A DNA stretch of 45,048 bases from Cyanobacteria bacterium GSL.Bin1 (GTDB lineage: Bacteria > Cyanobacteriota > Cyanobacteriia > Cyanobacteriales > Rubidibacteraceae). Made by a program: the position numbers and the translations under genes. This document shows, piece by piece, positions 10,101-18,370 of this stretch (position 1 is its first letter; each line of letters opens with the position of its first letter). The stretch covers positions 1-45,048 of the forward strand of contig JAAANX010000182.1 in the NCBI GenBank assembly GCA_009909085.1, given 5' to 3'. Under the pieces are notes generated by a model. It saw only the letters and a list, made by a program, of their open reading frames with translations, had not been told where the DNA came from and ran no database searches.

Positions 10101-13100
10101 GCTACCGCATCCGCTGGGGAACTGAGGGTGAGCAAGTTATGATTTTGATCCTCACTGGCAAAGACAACCCGCCCATCATTGGCAATATAGAGCGCGTAAG
10201 GCACTTTTTGTTGTTGGTTTCCGGCATTGATCACCCCTTTACTGAGAATGCCTTGGTTAGTGAGACGACCCGTGAGCGTCACTTGTGCTTCAATGGTTAA
10301 ATCTTGGCTGAGATTTAACCCGGTGCTGTTGCCTACATCAATAGAATCATCGACACCGTCAAATTGCAGGGCATACGCTTGATTGTAAACGGCAGCAAAA
10401 TGCTCCCACTGCTGGGTGAGAAAGACTTGTTCCGTTTGTACCCACTTGTTACCGACACCGGCGTAAACTCGGTAGTTCGGGATGGGAGATTCAACCGGAG
10501 TGGGGTTGCCCACAATCGTGCCATGATTGGCTTGATCAGAGTAATCGAGAGCGGTTTGATTGGCAAAACGGTAGTAGCCCACTAACCCAGATTCATTGCC
10601 TTTGAGACGACGTTTAGCAAATGCTTGCAGATCAGCTTCTGAGCGGGGATAGTTCCAAATCCGAATATCATCGAGATCGCCTCGGAAGTATTCTTCGTTG
10701 TACAGCCAACCGATGTATAGGTCTTCTAAGGTACGGATACTGCCAGATTGCGCTTTTTCCCCAACGAGTTCTCCATTGAGATAAAGTTTGAGCATTGCCC
10801 CATCGTAAACAGCTGCCAGATGATGCCACTGATTCAAGGCGGGTCGTGGGGTATCAACAAAGACATAGTCACCTGCTTTGTTTGTCACACCAAAATACAG
10901 CCCTAAATCGCCTCTGCCTTGAGAAATGATGAGACCAAAGTTAGACGGGCTTGTTCCCAAGCCAAATAACTTTTGATACTGATCGTCCCATTGATCGGGT
11001 TTGTAGAACCAAAGCTCAATGGTAATTTGATCGCTAATACCGGTAATCCCTCCTTTGACTTCAATATAATCCTTGATACCATCAAACCTTAAAGCAGACG
11101 GCGATCGCGTTAACCCCAACCCATACCGAGACTCGGGAGAGGAGTAGTCAATCACTCGGGCGGTTTGTTCTAAGCCTTCTGCTTTGAGCCAAGTTTCTAT
11201 GGTCAAATCGCCGGTGTGAGCAAAGTTATCGGCTCTTCCAGGCAAATTTTTCAAATAAAGTTCACTGTTTTCCTCGTCTTGATTCACAAAGGCAATGGTA
11301 TTTCCCGGCGGGTTCGCCACCCAACTGGGAACGGCGGCAATACCGCTCAGTTGTTTCCCATCGGCATCCGTATCTTGAACCGCTTCTCCAGGGCGCGCAA
11401 CCCCTTGCACTAAGAAGGAACCCTGCTCGATATTGTAGGCACGACGGTTATGTTCCACTTGGGTGTAGTCGTAGTTGGGATCTTGTCCCTTCAAAATGGC
11501 CACAAACTGTTCGGGATCGCGAGAGACATCCATCCAAGTTTCTTGCATTGTGAGACTGAGTCGCGCAATTTCTGCATTCACTGCTGATAATTGACGTTCA
11601 AGGGCAAGCGCTTCCTCACTCATTGCCTCGGCTGTCAGTTCCACTTTCAGGCTACGGTAAGTTGGTAATAGCCCAAACGTTCCGCCCAAACGTTGCTGCG
11701 ACTGTGTATAGGGAATGGCCATGCCGGTAAAATCTTCCTCTTCGTAAAAGATAATGCGCACCCCTTGGTCGAGTTGGAAGGAACGAAGATTAGTGATCAA
11801 TTCGGGTGGCATTGCCCCTTGATAACCCGGTTGTAAAGAGATTGCCTCACCTTGGAAGAAAGATTGAGCATAGAGAGATGCGGTTTTCCCTGCGAGATCG
11901 GTAGCAATGGCATCGCGCTCTGCAATTAAATTCGCTTTTTGTTGCTCAAGCTCACGAATTCTCTCTTGCACATTGTTGGAGAGAACAGTTTCTAAGACAA
12001 CCGTACAAGTATCGGGTTGACTCCCTTCCCGAATGATGACCTGTGTGCGCCCAAAATCCTCGCCAGGCACTCGCGCATAGAGCATGAGATTAGGATTGAG
12101 CGCCAGTTCCCCTCGGGCGGTATGGGTGTCATAATAAGCAGCGAGAAATTCATCATTAACCCCACGAAAATACAAGGCAATTTGACCGGTCCCACTCTCA
12201 AATAATTGCGGATGATCGGCAGTTTGGGCAAAGTCTAAGATGCCCCCAAATACGGTCATTCCCATCGGATCTAAATGAACCAGAGGCATCGGTAAAGCGC
12301 GATCGCTGAGTAATAATTTCCGAATCCCCGCCAGTTGCTCTCGTTTCAGTTGTAGTGCGTTGCGCTTGGCCATTAACTGCTCTTGCAAACTCAGAATTTG
12401 GGCTTGTAACTCAGTTAGAGCAGTTGCTAACTGGGACAAACGAGCATTTACCTGATTGAGTTCATTTTGTAGAACACTCAAGTCCACCACAACTCGGTTA
12501 TAGGGGGGAACACGGGTATACGTTCCTCCCAGACGTTGACGGGATTGCGTATAGGGGTGAACAACACCGCCGGGAGCGTAAAGTGTCACTTTCACCCCCG
12601 GATCCAGTTGCATGGAGTTGAGCGGAAAGCCGTTCAAGTCTCCATCATAGCCCTGTTCGATTTGGAAGCGATCGCCGCGAAAGGATTGTTGGGAGTAAAA
12701 TGTGACACCAGCGGTACTATTGGCCAATTCTTTCTCAATTTGCGCTTTCCGGCGCTTACGTTCCTCTGTTTCTTCCTCATTGGACCGAATCTCAGCATTG
12801 ACCAACTCGGTCTCCGCTAAAAGGGCGGTTAACTCGGTTTCTAGTTGAGGAATGGTTTCTTTTTCTAAGTCGGTTGCAATCTCAATGAGCGTCGTTTCTT
12901 CACTCGGATCAGGTAACATTTCCCGTAAGCTACTGGGAATTTGCGCTTTCAGTGTTTCCAGAGGGATATTATCCAAAATTTGCGCCAGTTTCCCCGACTG
13001 GGTGACAGCAAAATCGAGAACGGCAATGCGATTGTGTTCTTCCTCAGGATGACGAGTCGCTAACGCTAACATCACTCGGGCATTTTGCTTAATCGGCTTC

Positions 13101-14782
13101 GGTGTGGGGTCATTCCCGGTCACCATATCTTCTTGCTGGAAATAAAGGAGTGCCGATAACCCCAATGCAACGGTGCGGTGTTTAAAGCCAAAACTGGTGC
13201 GGCTGATTCCCTGAGACTCCTGAAGCGGGGCAGCAGAAGCAATCCAAGTTTCTTCTCCTGAACTCATCCCTTGAATAGTACCGTGAATGGCTTGATCGGT
13301 TTGGTCATATAGCTGATTTCCGACGCCTTCATCAAAGCGGTAATAGGCGAAGAGACCTAACTCGTTGCCAATGAGACGGCGATCGCGATTGTCAATGATT
13401 TCGTTTTCCGAAAGAGCACGACCCCAAATGCGGACTTCATCCACACTGCCGTCAAAATAATCCCGACCATTTTTGCCATCAAATTGACGACCGATTTCCC
13501 AACCGTTACCGCTAATATCACCAAGCGTGACATCCTTCAGTTGGTGGGTCCAGGCTTTTGCCCCATTTTGATAGGCAGTTAGGGTAAGGGTATTCCCAAC
13601 AGTTGCAACGGTAATTGCAATCTGGTGCCAAGCCGCGATTGACTGACTAGCCGTTTCTTGTTCGGTTTCCGCATTCGGGAGTTGAATTCCTTTGAAGTTC
13701 ACGCCTAAAGCATCTGCGTAGTAACCCAGGCTAAAAATATCCTCACCCGTGACAGTGGTTTTACTCAACAGGATTTGATCGGGGAGTATCTCTGGGGTTT
13801 CTCCCGCTTGAGGGGTGGGATGAACCCACATTTCCACGGTAAAGTTATCGCCCGGGCTAAATTCTCCCAGTGCAATATAGTCATCGACGCCATCAAGTTG
13901 TAAGGCAGATTCGGCAACTGGGGTCGTCTCTTCACTCAGCAGGTTCGAGCCTTGCGTATTAAACCAGCCATCGGGCGAACGTTCAATATTAAACGAATCA
14001 ACGCGATCGCTGCTGCTATTGTAAGCAAAGATCTGCCAGCGCTTAAGATCGGCAATTTGGGTGGGCAATTGTAAAACGCTGAACCGTCCGCCTTGCAAAT
14101 TGCGAATAAAATCTAACTCCTGGGTTGGCTCGAAAAAGGGCATTTCATCCATATCTTTCGCGCCGAGGGTGTCATTGGCATTGAGGGGACGATATTTGTT
14201 GCCACTGCGTCGAAACCGCACTTCTCGACTGAGTTGCAATTGATTTTCCACAAAGACAAAGCGATCCACCAGTAAGGTTTCATTCACCACGGGAACTTCG
14301 ATTTCTTCCCCGGCTTGATTTTCTACAGTCACGAAGACTGCATTGGGGTCATCGGCGCCAATGGCTTGACGAAAAATGTAAATATACTGCTGATCGGAAA
14401 GTACTTGAAATGGGGCATCAGCAGTCAAACGGGCTGTACTAGATAAGAAGGGATCAATCTCTTCCGGGCGCACCGCTTCTAATTTCGTGACTTCCTCGCC
14501 GCCAGTGGTGACGAAAGGTAGCGGTTTGGGATCAATAATGCCAAATCCCGCTTGCACAATTTCCCGAGGAAAGTTTAACTTACGGGGGGTTGCGGACCAA
14601 TTTCTCGCATCAATAGTTTGGTCTTGCTGACCATCAAGTTCCAAAACAGTGTAGTAGATTGCGCGATCGCGCCCCATCGCAAAGGCAATTAACATACCAT
14701 TATGCCGAACTGAAGTGGTATGCCGATATTGGCGATCCGAATAAGTCGTGAGAAAGTTCTTTTCTAAGGCTTGAGTCAACAT
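7181..14782 (-). CDS. giant LamG / beta-gamma-crystallin / coiled-coil protein with Ser/Thr-rich beta C-terminus
   Basis: This is a very large protein of about 2533 residues. I place the start at the ATG of MLTQALEKN, with GGA about 8 bases upstream; a TTG four codons earlier has no binding site. From the N-terminus: an unrecognised beta-rich part (1-285); LamG-like domain 1 (about 290-515, LDGVDDYIALG to YYRFDEG); coiled coil (634-689); beta/gamma-crystallin-like unit (691-767, YSQQSFRGDRFQIEQGYDG); coiled coil (767-827); coiled coil (934-965); second crystallin-like unit (965-1049, YAQSFFQGEAISLQPGYQG); LamG 2 (1231-1429); LamG 3 (1470-1780); a partial LamG-like piece (1786-1891). The last 640 residues have two long alternating Ser/Thr-rich beta stretches (TALSFSASIGVEG; GFGLELSGLGLSGGFEF), as in membrane-inserting beta-hairpins. 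No signal peptide is visible. LamG domains usually bind sugars or proteins. Function is unknown; an adhesin or pore-forming toxin are guesses. Confidence 0.8.
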   Translation of the reverse strand: MLTQALEKNFLTTYSDRQYRHTTSVRHNGMLIAFAMGRDRAIYYTVLELDGQQDQTIDARNWSATPRKLNFPREIVQAGFGIIDPKPLPFVTTGGEEVTKLEAVRPEEIDPFLSSTARLTADAPFQVLSDQQYIYIFRQAIGADDPNAVFVTVENQAGEEIEVPVVNETLLVDRFVFVENQLQLSREVRFRRSGNKYRPLNANDTLGAKDMDEMPFFEPTQELDFIRNLQGGRFSVLQLPTQIADLKRWQIFAYNSSSDRVDSFNIERSPDGWFNTQGSNLLSEETTPVAESALQLDGVDDYIALGEFSPGDNFTVEMWVHPTPQAGETPEILPDQILLSKTTVTGEDIFSLGYYADALGVNFKGIQLPNAETEQETASQSIAAWHQIAITVATVGNTLTLTAYQNGAKAWTHQLKDVTLGDISGNGWEIGRQFDGKNGRDYFDGSVDEVRIWGRALSENEIIDNRDRRLIGNELGLFAYYRFDEGVGNQLYDQTDQAIHGTIQGMSSGEETWIASAAPLQESQGISRTSFGFKHRTVALGLSALLYFQQEDMVTGNDPTPKPIKQNARVMLALATRHPEEEHNRIAVLDFAVTQSGKLAQILDNIPLETLKAQIPSSLREMLPDPSEETTLIEIATDLEKETIPQLETELTALLAETELVNAEIRSNEEETEERKRRKAQIEKELANSTAGVTFYSQQSFRGDRFQIEQGYDGDLNGFPLNSMQLDPGVKVTLYAPGGVVHPYTQSRQRLGGTYTRVPPYNRVVVDLSVLQNELNQVNARLSQLATALTELQAQILSLQEQLMAKRNALQLKREQLAGIRKLLLSDRALPMPLVHLDPMGMTVFGGILDFAQTADHPQLFESGTGQIALYFRGVNDEFLAAYYDTHTARGELALNPNLMLYARVPGEDFGRTQVIIREGSQPDTCTVVLETVLSNNVQERIRELEQQKANLIAERDAIATDLAGKTASLYAQSFFQGEAISLQPGYQGAMPPELITNLRSFQLDQGVRIIFYEEEDFTGMAIPYTQSQQRLGGTFGLLPTYRSLKVELTAEAMSEEALALERQLSAVNAEIARLSLTMQETWMDVSRDPEQFVAILKGQDPNYDYTQVEHNRRAYNIEQGSFLVQGVARPGEAVQDTDADGKQLSGIAAVPSWVANPPGNTIAFVNQDEENSELYLKNLPGRADNFAHTGDLTIETWLKAEGLEQTARVIDYSSPESRYGLGLTRSPSALRFDGIKDYIEVKGGITGISDQITIELWFYKPDQWDDQYQKLFGLGTSPSNFGLIISQGRGDLGLYFGVTNKAGDYVFVDTPRPALNQWHHLAAVYDGAMLKLYLNGELVGEKAQSGSIRTLEDLYIGWLYNEEYFRGDLDDIRIWNYPRSEADLQAFAKRRLKGNESGLVGYYRFANQTALDYSDQANHGTIVGNPTPVESPIPNYRVYAGVGNKWVQTEQVFLTQQWEHFAAVYNQAYALQFDGVDDSIDVGNSTGLNLSQDLTIEAQVTLTGRLTNQGILSKGVINAGNQQQKVPYALYIANDGRVVFASEDQNHNLLTLSSPADAVAVGETYHLAVIRKKHTEGVQEGHADLDVLGIEQDIQQIDLTNRADLHDEENQSAIEQAICADYVQSRQRQQRLRNQRMENNRLPATNLAAITSGSIVEYLELQLYINGVLVAEETFPATEMGMNDQPLELGKAYGLPTIGDQPSIFGNGPLHLRGMMSEVRLWNVALNASELNRDLNGTERGLVAWWQFEAGSGSDLNDTLGNNNGAIKGATWIVDPNPDNSTFMIYHNGDVTPTAPISPLPPIDTEEARFRMGQGFAGNLDEVRIWKVARSEEAILDNLFSRLKGEKRDLLAYYTFDQDNANAETSILDHSLQGNLLEPNPTAINELTRIDYIFSTAPICDDIPLVRNALEGVVTSFQDTLHARPAVEEYGDLQYTPSGELVGALKRCYSFIKQGQWHLYTGFKVGNIITEWIGQVQFDPQVMGFVEGAPPIPSENLTEDMGDDFDDATALEIIEAETVSYTISSEKEQGYSTALSFSASIGVEGDIDSLLAPLGFGISFPIEFSLNASTGGNFESSQGWSSAESQGAAINTTRNTSVSLRGEWEDPDQPVIPEALTSLGRRYLPANVGFAVVQSETADVFALRMAHNGALVSLRFRPNRDIPRNTNLIPFPINPQYTKQGTLDGTVGYSSQGRIVDPDYQNTDAADQPSYFKPREAYALRNRIQQEEQQLKAYYENFQTNPMNRALGASVAATQGAIAQNLGNSTANAITNLMPPMNGRDPVAEGFAKRNLVNTYIWTAEGGFFAQSTQTSAVRQEVTGSSYGFSTATDVGFGLELSGLGLSGGFEFNATSSGQLNITKTATKDSETSYELSISLDSPGNPQKPGTVDAYRFFTFYLEPAVANFDQFFGYVIDPIWLAESNHPNAVALRQANNTEKKPPCWRVFHRVTFVSRVLPEFPDDTMPALDQALMAADVSSNWQLIQRLDPLVHSQKHDFALLAEAIRKAIRRYLPELQPYEAEIIEYMAAYYGLL

Positions 14783-15232
14783 TATTTTTTCCAATTGAGA
14801 GACAAATTATTCGTCTAAAATTTCTTGTATTTAATAAACCTAGAAAGTTTAGAAAGACGATTACTTACTAATACCGTTGCTAACTCAATCCTGTCGATAT
14901 AGAAAAGTTAAGGAGATTGATTAAGAATCCTGGCTTAACTTTTCATCTGTTGATAATTACTCATCAAGCATGGCTTATTGGCATGGATTATCTGAATTCA
15001 TTGCTAAAAATCATTCTAGATTTAAAGATTTCATTGCCTAAAGTAAGAAAAATTAAGTCGCAAAACTCCTCAATTATTCTGTATCGACCCAAGCTAAGAA
15101 AAAGAATATAAATCGAAATAGACATAGGATGAAGAAAACTTCTCTAGTTCTTCCCTAGTTAGTTTAATGATATATCAATAAAACTATCAAAGCACCCGTC
15201 AAAAAAACAGACATCAATAGGAGATGAAATCA
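14783..15232. other. 450-bp divergent intergenic region
   Basis: This AT-rich stretch separates two divergent genes, the giant protein gene and the lysin gene, and must hold both promoters. A 64-codon frame from TTG at 14917 has AAGGAG just upstream, but its Lys/Ile-rich product matches nothing I know. I see no RNA gene. Confidence 0.5.
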
Positions 15233-15724
15233 ATGATTATTAAATCGATCACTGCGACTTATTTAAAAAAAGAACCCGTCCAATCTTCAGAATTAGCGGT
15301 GAATCAACGAGCGAGTGTTCCTGTTGGCAAGGAATATAAAGTCCGTAAGTTTTCCGCAGCAGAAGCCGGACATTATTTAGTGGAATTAGACTATGATGCC
15401 GGGACTTGGTATCTTTGGTCGGGGCATTGGGAACTGCCGTGGGAAGACCATCAAGAACAATCGGAAATTTTCACCCTCGAAAATCTGAAAAGAATTATGC
15501 CTCACGCCACGGCTACCGATATTGAAACCTATTGTTCTCCCATTAATCAAGTCTTATCCGACTTTGAGATGACAACCGTTCCCCGTGCCGCTGCCTTTAT
15601 TGCCCAAGTTGCCCATGAAAGTGGTTCCCTCCGCTACAAAGAAGAAATTGCCAGCGGGGCGGCTTACGAAGGACGAAGAGATTTAGGGAACACCCAACCA
15701 GGTGATGGTCAACGATTCAAGGGT
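15233..15724 (+). CDS. peptidoglycan hydrolase (GH19 + M15), exon 1
   Basis: This is the first 164 codons of a 404-residue lysin; the second exon is at 16694-17416. I chose the ATG of MIIKSITATYL because AGGAG lies 9 bases ahead of it; the ATG three codons earlier abuts that site. Residues about 1-75 form a small beta domain (YKVRKF, YLVELDYDAGTWYLWSGHW), possibly for wall binding. From about 80 the GH19 chitinase/lysozyme-like domain begins, with the catalytic region AHESGSLRYKEE (E129) and NTQPGDGQRFKG at the exon end. The frame then hits TAA at once because a group I intron follows. GH19 enzymes cut beta-1,4 links in chitin or peptidoglycan, and this combination with M15 is typical of endolysins. 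Confidence 0.9.
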
Positions 15725-16693
15725 TAAATACCTCTAGCTCTTGTAAAACTCGGTGAATTCAGTGAAAGCCCTAAAGCTTGTGAAATACAATTATATGGTT
15801 AAACCAATCAAGATGGAACAATGGGTAACACTGAGCTAAGACCGCTAATAAACTGTCCAGATTACTTCGCTTCTTTTCAAGGTGATATCTATAGAAAAAC
15901 TAAAGGAAGACCTAGAAATAAAGATGTAGGTTCAATCTGGTTAAGCCAAAATGGAGAATATTACAGGATGCTTAAAGGCAATCGACGTGGAAAATACAGA
16001 AACTATTTAGCTGTTGATATTGATGGTGATCAATCATTATCGATCCATCGTCTAGTCCTTTCAGCATTTAATCCGGTTGAAAATTGGGAAGAGTTACAAG
16101 TTAACCATAAAGACCGTAACGGATTCAATAATTCTCTGAATAATTTAGAATGGTGTGACAATCAATATAATTGTCAGCATCGTTTTCTAACCGACTCAGT
16201 AGACATCGAGAGAGCATGGTCAGACTACCTAGACTACCTAGACCATAGAATTCAAACCTCGTTTGAATACATACCGATGGCAATGGGTAGCTGGCGTCAA
16301 ATCTACGATAAAGAGAAAATTTGCTCTTTATTAAAGACGACTGACTTAACTAAGCAAGAAATTGCTGAGAAAGCTAATTGCTCCCATCGAGCAGTTCGTT
16401 ATTATCAAGAGATTTTTAAGTTTGAGCGCCCTTATGAGCGTATAAAACGTGAATTAACCCCTTATATTGTCCGTAGGGTAGTACATGAGGGTGCTTCTCT
16501 TTACGATGTCTCAAGAGAGACTGCTTTAAGTTATTCGGCTGTCAGAAATATAGCGGTAAAGTGCAACGACTATCCTTTAAGGAGTAGGGGGCAAGTGTCC
16601 TCGAAGCGCCGGGACTCTTAGGAGTAAGATATAGTCTGAACTGCAGTGAAAATTGCAGAGAATTAGCGGAAACGGTTAATTCGTAACATTTTG
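15725..16693 (+). mobile_element. group I intron with HNH ORF, in the lysin gene
   Basis: The 969-nt intron begins after the U of the 5' exon (AAGGGT) and ends with G (ACATTTTG) before AGAGGGCTG. These are the classic group I boundaries, and removal gives AAG GGT AGA GGG, in frame, restoring the GH19 motif FKGRGLIQLTG. Core elements: GAATTCAGTGAAAGCCC (15756-15772), like the P element of tRNA-Leu introns and containing GCCCT, which can pair with the exon AGGGT with a U-G pair at the splice site; AATGGGTAACACTGAGC (15820-15836), like their Q element; GACTAT (R side of P7, 16568-16573) and AAGATATAGTC (S, 16626-16636), with GACTAT fully complementary to ATAGTC. The subgroup is not settled. Splicing is inferred, not shown. 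Confidence 0.92.
15821..16621 (+). CDS. HNH homing endonuclease (NUMOD4-HNH type) in intron
   Basis: This 266-residue protein is encoded inside the group I intron. It has a NUMOD4-like DNA-binding start, then SIHRLVLSAF and VNHKDRNGFNNSLNNLEW (about 94-111), the HNH_3 motif that cuts DNA with one metal ion. The C-terminal half has helix-turn-helix-like segments (TKQEIAEKANCSHRAVRYYQ; SLYDVSRETALSYSAVRNI) that probably read the target site. It would cut intronless alleles at the GH19 site and so spread the intron. The start codon lies within the Q core element, and the 3' end covers the R/P8 region, so coding and ribozyme sequence overlap at both ends. All motif residues are intact, so it may be active. 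No clear ribosome binding site precedes the ATG. Confidence 0.9.
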   Translation: MGNTELRPLINCPDYFASFQGDIYRKTKGRPRNKDVGSIWLSQNGEYYRMLKGNRRGKYRNYLAVDIDGDQSLSIHRLVLSAFNPVENWEELQVNHKDRNGFNNSLNNLEWCDNQYNCQHRFLTDSVDIERAWSDYLDYLDHRIQTSFEYIPMAMGSWRQIYDKEKICSLLKTTDLTKQEIAEKANCSHRAVRYYQEIFKFERPYERIKRELTPYIVRRVVHEGASLYDVSRETALSYSAVRNIAVKCNDYPLRSRGQVSSKRRDS

Positions 16694-17416
16694 AGAGGGC
16701 TGATTCAATTAACGGGAAGAGCCAACTATCGCGCTTGCGGTCAGGCTTTAAATTTACCCTTAGAAACCAATCCTGAGTTAGTCGTTAAAGATCCTTACAC
16801 CAATGCAGCGGTTGCAGGTTGGTATTGGGATAGTCGCAATATTAATGTGGCAGCCGATGCGGGAGATTTTGAACGAGTCACTCGTTTAATTAATGGGGGC
16901 TTAAATGGATATCGCGATCGCGTTCAGTTTTGGCAACGAGCAAAGCAAGTTCTCAATAATTCTACTCCCAAGGTGACGATCAATTCCAATGGGAATATTC
17001 CCAGTAGTTGGCAAACCGTCAATTGGCAAGACTTGAGTGCCAAAGTGTCTAAATATTTCACGGTTCAAGAAGTAACCAATGGTGATACACGGCGCATTCC
17101 GCAACGGGATGACATTAAACAAAATATCTTCACCCTTGCCCAAAAATTAGACCAAATTCGTGAAGCCTGGGGATCCCCGATTTTAGTGACCTCTTGGTAT
17201 CGTCCGCCTGCCATTAACCGCGCCGTTGGCGGTGCCACCAATTCCCAGCACCTCTATGGGAAAGCGGTTGATATTAAACCCAGTCAAGGCAATCTTTATG
17301 ATTTTCAGCATTGGTTAGATACCGTGGCTTGGGCCAATCATGCTTTAGGTTATGGTGCGCCGAGAGGTTTTGTTCACCTCGATTTACGCCCCGGAAGAAT
17401 TCGTTGGAATTACTAA
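16694..17416 (+). CDS. peptidoglycan hydrolase (GH19 + M15), exon 2
   Basis: These are codons 165-404 of the split lysin. The exon opens with RGLIQLTGRANYRACGQAL and finishes the GH19 domain (GWYWDSRNIN, LINGGLNGYRDR). After a linker rich in Asn and Ser comes a peptidase M15_3 domain (about 275-404): KYFTVQEVTNGDTRRIPQ, VTSWYRPPAINRAVGG, SQHLYGKAVDI and GFVHLDLRP. H350, D357 and H392 are the likely zinc ligands. M15 enzymes cut D-Ala-containing peptide cross-links, so the enzyme can attack both the glycan and peptide parts of the wall. On its own this exon has no good start or ribosome binding site, which supports splicing to exon 1. A membrane-protein gene follows 40 bases later. Confidence 0.9.
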   Translation, partial: RGLIQLTGRANYRACGQALNLPLETNPELVVKDPYTNAAVAGWYWDSRNINVAADAGDFERVTRLINGGLNGYRDRVQFWQRAKQVLNNSTPKVTINSNGNIPSSWQTVNWQDLSAKVSKYFTVQEVTNGDTRRIPQRDDIKQNIFTLAQKLDQIREAWGSPILVTSWYRPPAINRAVGGATNSQHLYGKAVDIKPSQGNLYDFQHWLDTVAWANHALGYGAPRGFVHLDLRPGRIRWNY

Positions 17417-17456
17417 GAACAATTGCCCAATTAAAACTCAAATTTAGGAGATAAAA

Positions 17457-18281
17457 ATGACTAGCAATCCTTTAGCTTTTCAGGATCAAGAATCTGATTT
17501 TGTTACTCTATCTGAAGAAAAAGAACATTTCATGCTGCAATATGTGGTTGTCCCCGGTGCGCTAGGGGGGCTGACAAAAATTATTATGGAGGTGAAAGAT
17601 TCCACTCAAAATTTTCAAACCCTTCAACCGACTCAAAATCAATCTGAACTGAACTTACCCACTTTAGGTTACTTAGTGCCCTCTAGTATCTTTTTGGGGA
17701 TTATTAGTAGCTTAATCGGGATGTTTGTTCTCTCAGATTTCTTGGATTTTAAGAAGTCAAAGTTTAAGATTTTCGGACTCTCGTTAATCTTTGGCTTATT
17801 CTTTCCCCTGGTATTTGAAGCAGCATCGAATACCTTACAACTGCAAAATCAGATTTCGACGATTCAAGAAGAGAAAGTGCGGGTTGAGGAAGCTGCAATC
17901 AATAATGCAATGCCTCTGACAGACGATCCCATTTCCCTGGAAGCAGCGATTCAAGATATCGAACAATTGGCAATTGGTTCGACGGATGTGCGGAATCAAA
18001 CGATGGCGATTAAAAATATTGAAGAACTGGCAGTTCTTTCGGATCAAACCACTGTTTCAGAAGAAGCATTGGGCGCGATCGCGATGATTGCTCGACAATC
18101 TCAGGATAACAGAGTTGCACCAGAAGCCATTGAATCCATTGAAAAGGTTGCTCTCAAGTCCACTCATCCAGAAGTAAAAGCCCTCGCCATAGATACCTTG
18201 GAAAATTTAAGAGGGGAAATTCCTACAAGTGAAAATGCGGTCTTAGATGAAGCGATCAATCGCATCCTTTCTCAATCATAA
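17457..18281 (+). CDS. membrane protein with C-terminal helical repeats, unknown function
   Basis: This 274-residue protein follows the lysin by 40 bases, and its ATG has TAGGAG 8 bases ahead, so the two may be co-transcribed. It has an N-terminal soluble part, two hydrophobic helices (about 64-92, LVPSSIFLGIISSLIGMFVL; about 103-120, IFGLSLIFGLFFPLVF), a short coiled segment (ISTIQEEKVRVEEA), then 120 residues of repeated helices with the pattern IEQLAIGS / IEELAVLS / IEKVALKS, like HEAT/ARM repeats. The family is not recognised. The pairing with a lysin brings a holin-like or anchoring role to mind, but two transmembrane helices with a repeat tail is not a standard holin, so function stays open. 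Confidence 0.75.
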   Translation: MTSNPLAFQDQESDFVTLSEEKEHFMLQYVVVPGALGGLTKIIMEVKDSTQNFQTLQPTQNQSELNLPTLGYLVPSSIFLGIISSLIGMFVLSDFLDFKKSKFKIFGLSLIFGLFFPLVFEAASNTLQLQNQISTIQEEKVRVEEAAINNAMPLTDDPISLEAAIQDIEQLAIGSTDVRNQTMAIKNIEELAVLSDQTTVSEEALGAIAMIARQSQDNRVAPEAIESIEKVALKSTHPEVKALAIDTLENLRGEIPTSENAVLDEAINRILSQS

Positions 18282-18296
18282 AGGATGGAACAGAGC

Positions 18297-18325
18297 CGGT
18301 TGATTTCAGTCCAAGGGATCAACCG
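18297..18325 (+). terminator. stem-loop after membrane protein gene
   Basis: CGGTTGAT pairs with ATCAACCG over a 13-base loop, 15 bases after the stop codon. No T-run follows, so it is a weak terminator or an mRNA 3'-end hairpin. Confidence 0.4.
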
Positions 18326-18370
18326 CAACAAACCGTCAATCACACCTAATATCAAATTGGTAAATGTTTG

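Noticed and set aside
14917-15111. 64-codon frame in the divergent region, with AAGGAG ahead of a TTG
   Set aside because: The spacing is only 4 bases, the product is Lys/Ile-rich as expected from AT-rich DNA, and nothing familiar is seen.
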